A program made the translations under genes and the position numbers. A stretch of DNA of 64,000 nt, from the NCBI RefSeq assembly GCF_034087045.1, contig NZ_CP139247.1, forward strand, positions 1,178,001 through 1,242,000. The letters run 5' to 3'. The notes beneath the pieces were generated by a model. That model saw only the letters and a program-made list of their open reading frames with translations, searched no databases and had not been told where the DNA came from. The DNA is from Chitinophaga sancti (GTDB lineage Bacteria; Bacteroidota; Bacteroidia; Chitinophagales; Chitinophagaceae). Below, piece by piece: positions 42,059-49,777 of the stretch. How positions within the stretch are numbered: the stretch's first letter is position 1; the number at the start of each line of letters is the position of its first letter.

Positions 42059-44182
42059 TTAAAAGAATTTAGCACGATTGTCTTCAATCTTATTCAGTTT
42101 CTTCAGCACTTCATACAGCTGACCACCCTGATCAAGCGTACCTTTCACAGTCTGCTCATACTGAGTCACCATAGTAAGCGGATCCATACCCTGTGTATTT
42201 GGTACAAAGCTATCAACCTTCACTACATACACACCAGCATTACCTTCAATTGGTGCAGTAACTTTACCCACACCCCATGCTTTATTGAAGATAGCACCTA
42301 CTACTCTAGGTTCAAAGCCCATAGAAGCAACAAACGGAGTAGCAAAGTTAACATTGTCGGCTTTCAGCTGTGGCTGGTTTACAGTGGCAGCAGCAGCTTC
42401 CAGGGTAGCAGGAGATTTCAGCTTAGCAATCAGCTGCTCAGCTTTCTTATGTTTCTTCACCTGTCCTTCTACTTCTGGTCTTACTTCATCAAGTGTTTTA
42501 GTACCTGCTGCACGAATACCGGTCAGTACAGCTACTACATATTTACCGTCAAAAGTGAATACATTGCTCACGTCACCTTTCTTAGCTTCGTAAGCCCAAT
42601 GAACTAATTCGCGTGCTGCACCGATACCTGGAATTACAAAATCCATAGGACGGAGATTATCAGCAATACGTTTGTTCAGACCTTTTTCCTGAACTGTCTT
42701 TTCGAAAGTTTTTACGTCATGGTTCTGAGCAGCAAATTCGTTGGCAGCAGCATAAGCTTTACTATCAGTTTCATTGCTTGCTTCTACTGGTTTACCCAGA
42801 TATGCTACTTTCAGAGCAGGACCAAAATTCTTCTGACTCATAATCTGAATCAGGTGATAACCAAACTGGGTTTTCACCACTTTAGATTCACCAGTTTTAC
42901 CATCCAGTGCGAAATCTTTGAATTCGGGAACGAAAGAAGAGGAAGGAGTTACATCGTACTCACCACCATTTTCTTTGCTCCCTGGATCATCAGAGTACTG
43001 AGCCACCAGTGCTTTGAAATCTGCACCACCTTTTACAGCAGCTTCGATACTATCTATACGGATCTTAGCCAGAGAATCAGACAGACCTGCACCGGTCTGA
43101 GGATTAGCAGTAGCAATTAATATATGACGCACCTTTACGCTATCAGGTAAAGTTTTGCGATCCATCATTTTTGCAAATACGATCATGCTACCGTCGTAGT
43201 AAGGTCCGAACGTGCTACCTACTGGCAGACTAGCAATGGTATCTTTCTGAGGAACCATCAGTGCGGATTTAGCAACATAACCATCAAAGTATGCGATATC
43301 GGAATTACGTTTTATGAAGTTTTCGATACCTGCAACACCGGTTGTATCCATTTCATCTTTTGCTTCGAGCAATACTTTCAGTGCATTAGCAGTATCCTGA
43401 GCGGAAGGCAGTGCATCGAAAGAGATGTAATCTACACGACGGCCTTCTTCAGATTTGAAGTTAGCTTTGTGGTTATTAATATATGTATTCAGTTCACCAT
43501 CGGTTACAGCGATAGTAGAATCTGCGATAGATGCATATGGAACAGATACATAAGATACATTCGCAAACTGTGAATTATCTTTTATCTGAGCGTCAGCCAA
43601 CCATTTAGGATAATATACACCTCCTTTAATAAGGGATACATATTTTTCCTGCATTCTTGACTTTACAATATAGTTTTCCATTTGTTTCAGCGCGTTTCTC
43701 ATTCTGCCAGTCTGATCCTGACCAACAGAAGACAGTGCCTGCTGTAAAGCAGCGCGGTCGAACTGACCGGTTTTTCTGTCTGTGAACTGCTGTAATACAA
43801 TTGGATTTGGTTCTTTACCATTGAACTGATCTACCAGTTCATTTTCAGTTACCTGAATACCCAGTTTATCATATTGAGCAGTCATGATTTGTTCGCTTAC
43901 GAACTGATTCCAGGCCTGCTCACGTGCATACTGCTGGATCTGTTCAGTCACGGCGCCAGTTGGGCTTTGCTGACGAGCAGAAGCTTCCGCATCCTGGATC
44001 ATTTGTTGGTACGTAGAGAAGTCTAATTCTTCTCCATTTACTTTACCCACCGTGGTAGAACGACGCATGATGGAATTTCTGCCGAAAAAGGCATCCTGCA
44101 GCAGGAAACTGACAATAGCCACGCAGATCACAACTACGATCACCACGGCATATTTATCCCTGATCTTCTGAATAACTGACAT
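42059..44182 (-). CDS. PpiD/SurA-like peptidyl-prolyl isomerase
   Basis: 707 residues. One N-terminal membrane anchor (about residues 12-31: VVIVVVICVAIVSFLLQDAF) and a SurA_N-like region (NGEELDFSTYQQMIQDAEA). A parvulin PPIC domain lies at about 345-450 (KVRHILIATAN, then GGADFKALVAQYSDDPGSKENGG and TQFGYHLIQI). A C-terminal region resembles a second degenerate parvulin domain. It is an inner-membrane-anchored periplasmic chaperone that helps newly exported proteins fold. A perfect -7 element lies upstream at 44214-44221. Confidence 0.92.
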   Translation of the reverse strand: MSVIQKIRDKYAVVIVVVICVAIVSFLLQDAFFGRNSIMRRSTTVGKVNGEELDFSTYQQMIQDAEASARQQSPTGAVTEQIQQYAREQAWNQFVSEQIMTAQYDKLGIQVTENELVDQFNGKEPNPIVLQQFTDRKTGQFDRAALQQALSSVGQDQTGRMRNALKQMENYIVKSRMQEKYVSLIKGGVYYPKWLADAQIKDNSQFANVSYVSVPYASIADSTIAVTDGELNTYINNHKANFKSEEGRRVDYISFDALPSAQDTANALKVLLEAKDEMDTTGVAGIENFIKRNSDIAYFDGYVAKSALMVPQKDTIASLPVGSTFGPYYDGSMIVFAKMMDRKTLPDSVKVRHILIATANPQTGAGLSDSLAKIRIDSIEAAVKGGADFKALVAQYSDDPGSKENGGEYDVTPSSSFVPEFKDFALDGKTGESKVVKTQFGYHLIQIMSQKNFGPALKVAYLGKPVEASNETDSKAYAAANEFAAQNHDVKTFEKTVQEKGLNKRIADNLRPMDFVIPGIGAARELVHWAYEAKKGDVSNVFTFDGKYVVAVLTGIRAAGTKTLDEVRPEVEGQVKKHKKAEQLIAKLKSPATLEAAAATVNQPQLKADNVNFATPFVASMGFEPRVVGAIFNKAWGVGKVTAPIEGNAGVYVVKVDSFVPNTQGMDPLTMVTQYEQTVKGTLDQGGQLYEVLKKLNKIEDNRAKFF

Positions 44183-44213
44183 ATATTATATAGTCTAAAT
44201 TTTTTAAGGAAAG

Positions 44214-44221
44214 CAAAAATA
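44214..44221 (-). promoter_or_regulatory. -7 promoter element TATTTTTG for the PpiD-like gene
   Basis: Exact TAnnTTTG match on the minus strand, 31 bases before the ATG at 44182. Confidence 0.55.
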
Positions 44222-44328
44222 GAATAAAATAACTGTAACTACAAAACAGTTTTTTTTAGCTCAAACCCAATACAGTAAAGGGTTTCATCGAAAATTACGG
44301 TATAGGTATTTTATCTTTCATTCACAGG

Positions 44329-44337
44329 TTATCCACA
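44329..44337 (+). other. DnaA box TTATCCACA
   Basis: Exact consensus 9-mer. Confidence 0.65.
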
Positions 44338-44552
44338 TTAAGGTTAAAAAAGACAGTATTGTGTACACTCTAAATCACCTCTCAGAGGTCCGCTACTGAC
44401 GTTTATTTCGGGCTTAAACCACTTAATATATTTAAGGGCTCAATATTCACATTTTAGATTGTCCAGATTCCTGATTCACATCAAAATGTGTACAAAAGTG
44501 AAAGTAAAACTAAAAATGGGAAATGCATAGAGAAATAATTTGGGGGCTCGTT

Positions 44553-44561
44553 TTATCCACA
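44553..44561 (+). other. DnaA box TTATCCACA
   Basis: Exact consensus 9-mer. Confidence 0.65.
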
Positions 44562-44850
44562 TGACCTGTTAAAAAACCCACCTTTTTTGTTCAATAACCT
44601 CTGAAAAACCCAAGTTCGGTGACCGTAAAACTAAATTTGTTATTTCCTTAAATGTTGGTCTGAAGGAAAAATGGCCCGTTTTGTGAATTGTTATACCCGG
44701 TAGTTAACACTTTTTTAATACTGAGTCTCCAAACAAAATATTCACGCCATGAGAAATCCACCGATGTGGATATTAATACCAAAAATCAATACCATGGCCT
44801 AAATGGGCTGTTAATTTCCTGTGAATAGAACAGGCAAAAAGAATAACAAC

Positions 44851-44858
44851 TACATTTG
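44851..44858 (+). promoter_or_regulatory. -7 promoter element TACATTTG for nadA
   Basis: Exact TAnnTTTG match, 90 bases before the nadA ATG. Confidence 0.5.
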
Positions 44859-44948
44859 TACACGGTGGCAAAAATTACTTTCCCCATATTCACAGCCCTA
44901 GTAGTAGTGGGTTTTTCTTTTTTAAAAGAATAAATTATAAATATAGTT

Positions 44949-45956
44949 ATGATAAGGGAGCTCGAAATCGCAAAAAAAGATTTGCAACGAAAAGGTTTTT
45001 TGGATTTGCCGGTCAATTCGCGTTTGGATCTTTTTGAAGAAATCGAAAGGTTGAAAAAAGAAAAAAATGCAATCGTCCTCGCGCACTATTATCAGGAACC
45101 AGATATCCAGGATGTAGCAGATTACATCGGGGACAGTCTCGGACTTAGTCAACAGGCTGCCAAAACCGATGCTGATATAATCGTTTTTGCCGGTGTGCAT
45201 TTTATGGCCGAAACCGCAAAAATTCTGAGTCCGCAAAAAAAAGTGCTGCTACCTGACCTGAAAGCGGGTTGTTCACTAGCCGATAGTGCACCTCCGGAGT
45301 TATTCCGCAAGTTCAAGGAAAAACATCCTGACCACCTGGTTATTTCCTACATCAACTGTTCTGCGGGAATCAAAGCGCTCAGCGATATCATCTGCACCTC
45401 CTCTAATGCCGAAAAGATCATCGAGAGCGTCCCCACAGACCAGCCCATCATTTTTGCCCCCGACAGGAATTTAGGGGCTTATTTGGCCAAGAAAACGGGT
45501 AGAAACATGTTACTCTGGAATGGTGCTTGCATGGTTCACGAGATTTTTTCCCTGGAAAAGATCACCCGACTCAAAATCCGCCACCCAAAAGCCAAAGTTT
45601 TGGCGCATCCGGAGTGTGAAGCAGCTGTGCTCGAAATCGCTGACTATATAGGATCCACTACTGGTATCCTGAACTTTTCCAAAAAAGATGATGCCAAAGA
45701 ATACATCGTGGTGACCGAAACGGGAATTCTTCACCAGATGCAAAAGGAAAATCCGGGTAAAACTTTTATTCCTGCACCACCCAACAATGCATGTGCTTGT
45801 AATGACTGTCCACACATGAAACTCAATACACTCGAAAAGCTTTACCTGTGTATGGAATACGAGGAACCAGAAATCACGATGAACGAACAACTCCGTATAG
45901 CGGCAAAAAAGCCCATTGAGCGGATGCTTGAGATTAGTGCACAGGCTGGTTTATAA
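44949..45956 (+). CDS. nadA: Quinolinate synthase
   Basis: 335 residues. NadA motifs in order: [35 protein letters not shown], and [15 protein letters not shown] with the first cluster cysteine. The second cysteine is in AHPEC and the third in the [13 protein letters not shown] group. It makes quinolinate from iminoaspartate and DHAP using a 4Fe-4S cluster. nadB and nadC are not next to it; the gene stands alone between two candidate origin regions. Terminator at 46007-46030. Confidence 0.97.
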   Translation: MIRELEIAKKDLQRKGFLDLPVNSRLDLFEEIERLKKEKNAIVLAHYYQEPDIQDVADYIGDSLGLSQQAAKTDADIIVFAGVHFMAETAKILSPQKKVLLPDLKAGCSLADSAPPELFRKFKEKHPDHLVISYINCSAGIKALSDIICTSSNAEKIIESVPTDQPIIFAPDRNLGAYLAKKTGRNMLLWNGACMVHEIFSLEKITRLKIRHPKAKVLAHPECEAAVLEIADYIGSTTGILNFSKKDDAKEYIVVTETGILHQMQKENPGKTFIPAPPNNACACNDCPHMKLNTLEKLYLCMEYEEPEITMNEQLRIAAKKPIERMLEISAQAGL

Positions 45957-46006
45957 TTTAAAATATTGAAATACAAATAGTTACGAATTAATTATTTGAA
46001 TCTAAG

Positions 46007-46030
46007 GCCCGGTTAGTCATTTAACCGGGC
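46007..46030 (+). terminator. nadA terminator hairpin
   Basis: GCCCGGTTA-GTCATT-TAACCGGGC followed by T6. Confidence 0.92.
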
Positions 46031-46127
46031 TTTTTTGTGCCCATGAGTGTCCTGTAGTTTTGCTGTACTATATATATTGGTGTGGATATCTATGGGATTA
46101 AATTGTGAAAGGCTTCCTAAATGAACA

Positions 46128-46194
46128 GCTTGAGAATTCAATAAAATTTCTGTGTCAAGGGGGTAGTAAGGTACATTTAATTCTCAGGGCTTTC
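46128..46194. repeat. Palindromic repeat copy 1
   Basis: Left arm TGAGAATT (46131-46138), right arm AATTCTCAGGGCTTTC (46179-46194). Consensus arms of the family: GAAGGCCCTGAGAATT and its complement. Confidence 0.7.
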
Positions 46195-46217
46195 ATAAAT
46201 TCAGATTATATACCCGC

Positions 46218-46226
46218 TTATCCACA
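46218..46226 (+). other. DnaA box TTATCCACA
   Basis: Exact consensus 9-mer at the start of a ~125-base duplicated block. Confidence 0.65.
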
Positions 46227-46268
46227 GCTCATTCACAGAATGTGAAAATAGGGAATGAAAATAAAAAT

Positions 46269-46340
46269 GAAGGCCCTGAGAATTGCATAAAATTGTTCTG
46301 CTCCACCCATTCTCCACACTACTTCATTCTCAAGCCTTTC
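46269..46340. repeat. Palindromic repeat copy 2
   Basis: Left arm GAAGGCCCTGAGAATT (46269-46284) is complete; right arm CATTCTCAAGCCTTTC (46325-46340) is diverged. Confidence 0.75.
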
Positions 46341-46476
46341 AAATAGAATTTTACTTTCCTTATTCACAAAAATTCTACACATCCCCTATGTGCATAATGG
46401 AACCTATTATAAAGTAGCAGGTAATTAACATACTATGTGAACTACTACATAGTATAATGTGAAAGTGTTGTTGATT

Positions 46477-46548
46477 GAAGCTCCTGAGATTTTAATGAAA
46501 TTTATTGATATGGGGTAGGATAGGAGTCATTTCATTCTCAGCCTCTTT
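46477..46548. repeat. Palindromic repeat copy 3
   Basis: Left arm GAAGCTCCTGAGATTTT, right arm TCATTCTCAGCCTCTTT; both diverged. Confidence 0.65.
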
Positions 46549-46554
46549 AAAAAA

Positions 46555-46626
46555 GAAGCCCTTATAATTGCGATGAAATTTAACTACCTGGGATATGGTA
46601 AATGTCATTCAATTCTCAGGGCCTTC
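46555..46626. repeat. Palindromic repeat copy 4
   Basis: Left arm GAAGCCCTTATAATTG, right arm CAATTCTCAGGGCCTTC (complete). Confidence 0.7.
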
Positions 46627-46635
46627 GTGTATAAA

Positions 46636-46704
46636 GGGCATTAGAATCGTGTGGAAATGTTAATAATTGGGATGAAATGGGTCCGTTTAATTCTCAGAGC
46701 CTTC
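46636..46704. repeat. Palindromic repeat copy 5
   Basis: Left arm degenerate (GGGCATTAGAATCG), right arm AATTCTCAGAGCCTTC. Confidence 0.6.
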
Positions 46705-46727
46705 GTAAAAGCAGATATTTCTAACTA

Positions 46728-46736
46728 TTATCCACA
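46728..46736 (+). other. DnaA box TTATCCACA
   Basis: Exact consensus 9-mer, second copy of the duplicated block. Confidence 0.65.
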
Positions 46737-46777
46737 TGTAATTCACAAATGATGAAAAAATAAATGAAAATAGAAAT

Positions 46778-46848
46778 GAAGGCCTTGAGAATCAAGTAAA
46801 CAGCGATCACCTGGATATGATCTAAGCCTTTTGATTCTCAGGGCCTTC
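46778..46848. repeat. Palindromic repeat copy 6
   Basis: Arms 46778-46795 and 46831-46848 pair over 18 bases with a single mismatch; the best-preserved copy. Confidence 0.75.
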
Positions 46849-46907
46849 AAAAATGAAATTAAGTCCATTCACTTTTCCACAAATGTGCGTAAATGCGAAT
46901 TCACAAT

Positions 46908-47606
46908 TCACATTAGCCCTCCATTTACATTGAGCACTGCCCCATTTATATAAGAATTATGCACAACAGTTTTAATGAGGTTAGACACATCCTGTGGATT
47001 ACCTATTCTGCCCACAGCAATGCCCTGGGCATAGCTTTCAAAGGCTGCGCTTTTTTCCTCACTGTTCAAAAAATTCCACCAATCAGTATCGATTACACCT
47101 GGTGAGACAGCATTGATTCGTAATGGTTTTAATTCTTTGGCAAGGATAGGCACCATAATTTCCAAGGCGCCATTAATTGCAGCCAAACCAGCTGTACCTG
47201 GTAGTTTTGCCGTGGATGATGCTGCAGTGGTGATAGTAATGCTACCATTCTTATCCAACCATGGGAGTGCGGTCTGAATGGTCTGTAAGTGTGGCCAGAA
47301 CTTGCCATCAAAGCCGGCACGGAGATCAGTCAGATTCATGGTGGCAAATGGGCCACCACCTTTTGAACTACTTAAGGTGAGGATCAGGTGGTGAAAATGA
47401 CCGGTTTGTGAAAAGAAGTTTTTCAGTGCATCTGCATTGGTACTGTCTAAAGAAATGGCTGTGATACCAGGGACTGTTGAACGGACGGCAGCTAACTTTT
47501 CTTCATTACGGCCGGTAACTATTACAGATGCACCTTTTTTGGCAAGCAGTTTTGCTGTGGCTAGTCCTATTCCGGAAGTACCACCGGCGATGATTATTTT
47601 TTCCAT
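46908..47606 (-). CDS. Short-chain dehydrogenase/reductase-like protein lacking the catalytic Tyr-Lys
   Basis: 232 residues from the ATG at 47606 (an ATG at 47627 is possible). Rossmann nucleotide loop GGTSGIG at the start, then VIVTGRNEEKLAA. The S-Y-K triad is broken: after the conserved SS, the position of YxxxK reads LAAIN (Tyr to Leu, Lys to Asn). The late INAVSPGVIDTDWW and NGAVLNVNGGLM segments are SDR-typical. Some SDR subfamilies use other chemistry, so the protein may still act. It lies 80 bases after the AraC gene on the same strand. An inverted repeat TTGTACG...CGTACAA (47606-47612, 47629-47635) spans the start region. Confidence 0.82.
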   Translation of the reverse strand: MEKIIIAGGTSGIGLATAKLLAKKGASVIVTGRNEEKLAAVRSTVPGITAISLDSTNADALKNFFSQTGHFHHLILTLSSSKGGGPFATMNLTDLRAGFDGKFWPHLQTIQTALPWLDKNGSITITTAASSTAKLPGTAGLAAINGALEIMVPILAKELKPLRINAVSPGVIDTDWWNFLNSEEKSAAFESYAQGIAVGRIGNPQDVSNLIKTVVHNSYINGAVLNVNGGLM

Positions 47607-47686
47607 TGTACGTATTGTTTGTTTCAACCGTACAAAGTTGCAAATAGCTGGAGGGGAAAAATTGTTTGAATGATGCGTAGAATTGA

Positions 47687-48604
47687 TCAGATTATGCTTC
47701 TGTATTGGAGCGGTGTTCCTCCGGTGGTTTTGCGGAAGAAGTGATTGAATGCAGCTGGCTCACTAAAGTCCAACTGATATGCAATTTCTGAAATAGAGAG
47801 TGAGGTATTTTGTAATAATACTTTTGCTTCCTGCACCAGCATTTCCTGAATGGCATCGGACGCCGTGCGGTTGGTAGTACTTTTTACAACCCTGTTCAGG
47901 TGATTGGGGGTGACATTGAGCATACGGGCATAGTCGCTTACCTGTCGGTATTGTAAGAAGTGCTGGCTCACCAGTTTATAAAAGTGCGTGACCATATGGG
48001 TCGTTGCTGGAATGTTGTTGACTGGCAACTGCCTCTCATAAGATCTTTTGGCTGTCAATAGTAACAGGTAGACATACATTTTGATAGCAGTCAATTTACC
48101 TGAATGATCAGCCTTCAGTTCTGCATCTATTTTTTCTATAAAATTTACTATTTCATTGATTTCCTGTTCGTTGCAATTTAGGAGCTGAGAACCAGCATAG
48201 TCATAGAAAGGAAATTCGGCACCCATTTGCACATGTGGGAGCAGGCCTTCAAGAAGGGAGGGATCGAATAAGATATAATAACCGAAAATGTCAGGGCAGG
48301 CGTTGGACTTACTATGTACTTGTCCTGGGATAGAAAATGTCAGGGTGGAAGGTCCTATATCGAAATGTTCTAAACCTAACTGCATATGAATATTACCCTG
48401 AAGGATAATACCAACTCTGTAAAATGTAGATTTTGCCGGGCCATAATCCGGTATCATACCTTCGGTGGAGTACAACTCAAATCCTGAGATCTGATGTTGT
48501 ACTGATAAGTTGTTATACCCAAAGATGACATTGGAAGAAGTGCGATGACGTTCCTTATGAAATGTGTCAAGGTGATGGGTAGGCAAAGAATTGGATGAGG
48601 GCAT
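47687..48604 (-). CDS. AraC family transcriptional regulator
   Basis: 305 residues. N-terminal cupin-like ligand domain (about 30-140; GIILQGNIHMQLGLEHFDIG). The C-terminal double HTH (about 200-305) has the AraC signature: VSDYARMLNVTPNHLNRVVK and SISEIAYQLDFSEPAAFNHFFRKTTGGTPLQYR, quoted in parts. It is followed by the SDR gene on the same strand, the usual regulator-target pairing, so it probably controls that gene. Confidence 0.92.
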   Translation of the reverse strand: MPSSNSLPTHHLDTFHKERHRTSSNVIFGYNNLSVQHQISGFELYSTEGMIPDYGPAKSTFYRVGIILQGNIHMQLGLEHFDIGPSTLTFSIPGQVHSKSNACPDIFGYYILFDPSLLEGLLPHVQMGAEFPFYDYAGSQLLNCNEQEINEIVNFIEKIDAELKADHSGKLTAIKMYVYLLLLTAKRSYERQLPVNNIPATTHMVTHFYKLVSQHFLQYRQVSDYARMLNVTPNHLNRVVKSTTNRTASDAIQEMLVQEAKVLLQNTSLSISEIAYQLDFSEPAAFNHFFRKTTGGTPLQYRSII

Positions 48605-48636
48605 GGATAAGATATTTATTAGAGAGGCGGAAATAT

Positions 48637-48876
48637 TTATAAGAGTTCTTCTACCCAGATATAATCTGCTTCGGTTTTGCGGAGGGAAAGATTATATCCA
48701 GCTACCATAATTGAGATGGGATCTCCAAGAGGTGCGATTTTTTCAATCTTTACTGTTTCACCTGGCACGCATCCCATTTCCATCAATTTTATATGTAAAT
48801 CATCACTTTCGAAAGCAGTAATTACGGCACTTTTTCCTATCGCAAGGGAGGACAATTTAATCGCACTTTTTTTCAT
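48637..48876 (-). CDS. feoA: FeoA-like small SH3-domain protein
   Basis: 79 residues, the full FeoA length. It matches FeoA through KLSSLAIGKSAVITAF, LMEMGCVPGETVKIEKIAPLGDP and the closing LSLRKTEADYIWVE. FeoA assists the ferrous iron transporter FeoB, but no feoB is adjacent: 32 bases downstream lies an AraC regulator. A perfect -7 promoter element is upstream (48902-48909). It is either an orphan FeoA working with a distant FeoB or a FeoA-domain regulator. Confidence 0.85.
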   Translation of the reverse strand: MKKSAIKLSSLAIGKSAVITAFESDDLHIKLMEMGCVPGETVKIEKIAPLGDPISIMVAGYNLSLRKTEADYIWVEELL

Positions 48877-48901
48877 CTCATGTGGTGTTTAATCGATGGT
48901 G

Positions 48902-48909
48902 CAAAGGTA
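48902..48909 (-). promoter_or_regulatory. -7 promoter element TACCTTTG for feoA
   Basis: Exact TAnnTTTG match on the minus strand, 25 bases before the ATG. Confidence 0.55.
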
Positions 48910-49007
48910 CTGGCTACTAAGGAGACCCCCAAAGATAGTGTGCTGTTAATCAGAAATTTCACTATACTTTTACATATAGATTTACACTATAAAAACAGCA
49001 GTTGTAT

Positions 49008-49439
49008 ATGGCGATTAATTTTACTTCTCATGAGGTAAAGGTAAACCTGAAAGAGAAAACAAGGTTGAAGGCATACATAAAAGAGAAGTTTGCACGAGAG
49101 GGACAAAAATTGAAGGATTTACAGTATGTGTTTTGTTCTGATGAGTACCTTTTGGAAATTAATCAACAGTTCCTGCAACATGATACTTATACGGATATCG
49201 TAACTTTTGAATTGGGTACAGACCCTAATATAACGGAAGGTGAAATCTATATTAGTATAGATAGGGTGAAGGATAATGCAGATAAGTTCAAGGTATCGGT
49301 AAATCAGGAATTGCATAGGGTCATTTTTCATGGAGCACTTCATTTATGTGGGTATAAGGATAAGTCGAAAGAGCAGTCGGCTACCATGAGGGCAAAGGAA
49401 AACGAGTGTTTGAAGGAATATTTAGGTATTACTATATAA
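49008..49439 (+). CDS. ybeY: Endoribonuclease YbeY (16S rRNA maturation)
   Basis: 143 residues from the ATG at 49008; a TTG six bases upstream is less likely. The UPF0054 pattern is clear: FCSDEYLLEINQQFLQHDTYTDIVTFEL and the zinc segment HGALHLCGYKDKS. Two histidines of the canonical HxxxHxxxxxH motif are seen; the third is replaced (KDKS), as I recall for other Bacteroidota YbeY. It trims the 3' end of 16S rRNA. It is followed by a parS-like palindrome two bases... directly after its stop. Confidence 0.92.
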   Translation: MAINFTSHEVKVNLKEKTRLKAYIKEKFAREGQKLKDLQYVFCSDEYLLEINQQFLQHDTYTDIVTFELGTDPNITEGEIYISIDRVKDNADKFKVSVNQELHRVIFHGALHLCGYKDKSKEQSATMRAKENECLKEYLGITI

Positions 49440-49440
49440 A

Positions 49441-49456
49441 TGTTCCACGTGGAACA
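49441..49456. other. parS-type palindrome TGTTCCACGTGGAACA
   Basis: Perfect 16-bp palindrome matching the ParB-binding parS consensus TGTTnCACGTGnAACA. It starts 1 base after the ybeY stop codon. Confidence 0.75.
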
Positions 49457-49471
49457 TAATTTATTTTTTTG

Positions 49472-49496
49472 AAAGCTACCTCATTGAGGTAGCTTT
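49472..49496 (+). terminator. ybeY terminator hairpin
   Basis: AAAGCTACCTCA (49472-49483) pairs with TGAGGTAGCTTT (49485-49496), followed by more T. Confidence 0.85.
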
Positions 49497-49580
49497 TTTT
49501 ATCAGTATTAGAATTGCTTTTTGCTTTTAAGTATATGATGGCCATATCATAGCTTCGGTACAACTCTATCATTATATCAT

Positions 49581-49653
49581 CACCAATAGTACACCAAAAG
49601 AGCACCTCAATATCCCAAGGATATTGAGGTGCTCTTTTGGTGTACTATTGGTG
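49581..49653. terminator. 35-bp perfect hairpin between two parS sites
   Basis: Arms 49581-49615 and 49619-49653 are perfectly complementary with a 3-base loop, the longest stem in the window. Weaker symmetry extends outward (TCATTATATC at 49569-49578 and GATATAATGA at 49667-49676). It is a bidirectional terminator or a cruciform-forming site. Confidence 0.7.
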
Positions 49654-49710
49654 CTAAGTTGGTATCGATATAATGACGAAGTTTCACTATAGCTTCACCC
49701 TATTTACGAA

Positions 49711-49726
49711 TGTTCCACGTGGAACA
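49711..49726. other. parS-type palindrome TGTTCCACGTGGAACA
   Basis: Second identical copy, 270 bases after the first and 21 bases upstream of the mnmG -7 element, so bound ParB could affect mnmG transcription. Confidence 0.75.
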
Positions 49727-49747
49727 TGATATATGGTTCCTTGGTTG

Positions 49748-49755
49748 TACCTTTG
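49748..49755 (+). promoter_or_regulatory. -7 promoter element TACCTTTG for mnmG
   Basis: Exact TAnnTTTG match, 22 bases before the mnmG ATG. Confidence 0.6.
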
Positions 49756-49777
49756 CATCTCTAGTATAAATATAATT

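Larger units (their letters stand above)
44183..44948. other. Candidate oriC, left part: 766-base non-coding region with DnaA boxes
   Basis: AT-rich and gene-free. Exact DnaA boxes TTATCCACA at 44329-44337 and 44553-44561; ATATCCACA (8/9) on the minus strand at 44765-44773. Many ATTCACA-type relatives are scattered through it (for example 44443, 44474, 44887). Also holds promoters of the PpiD-like gene and nadA. Confidence 0.6.
45957..46907. other. Candidate oriC, right part: 951-base non-coding region with DnaA boxes and palindromic repeats
   Basis: Gene-free. Exact DnaA boxes at 46218-46226 and 46728-46736; ATATCCACA on the minus strand at 46081-46089 and TTTTCCACA at 46873-46881 are 8/9 matches. 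It contains six diverged ~70-base palindromic repeats and a duplicated DnaA-box-plus-repeat block (46218-46340 and 46728-46848). A further 9-bp inverted repeat lies at 46430-46438 / 46447-46455. Confidence 0.6.

Noticed and set aside
44887..44907. TAGTAGTAG after an ATATTCACA and a GC-rich spacer, resembling a DnaA-trio unwinding element
   Set aside because: Relative to the box, the trio would have to lie on the opposite strand for the known architecture, and the box has two mismatches. Not convincing.
46128..46848. Repeats considered as a CRISPR array
   Set aside because: Units are palindromic, diverged and unevenly spaced, there is no constant direct repeat and no cas gene nearby.
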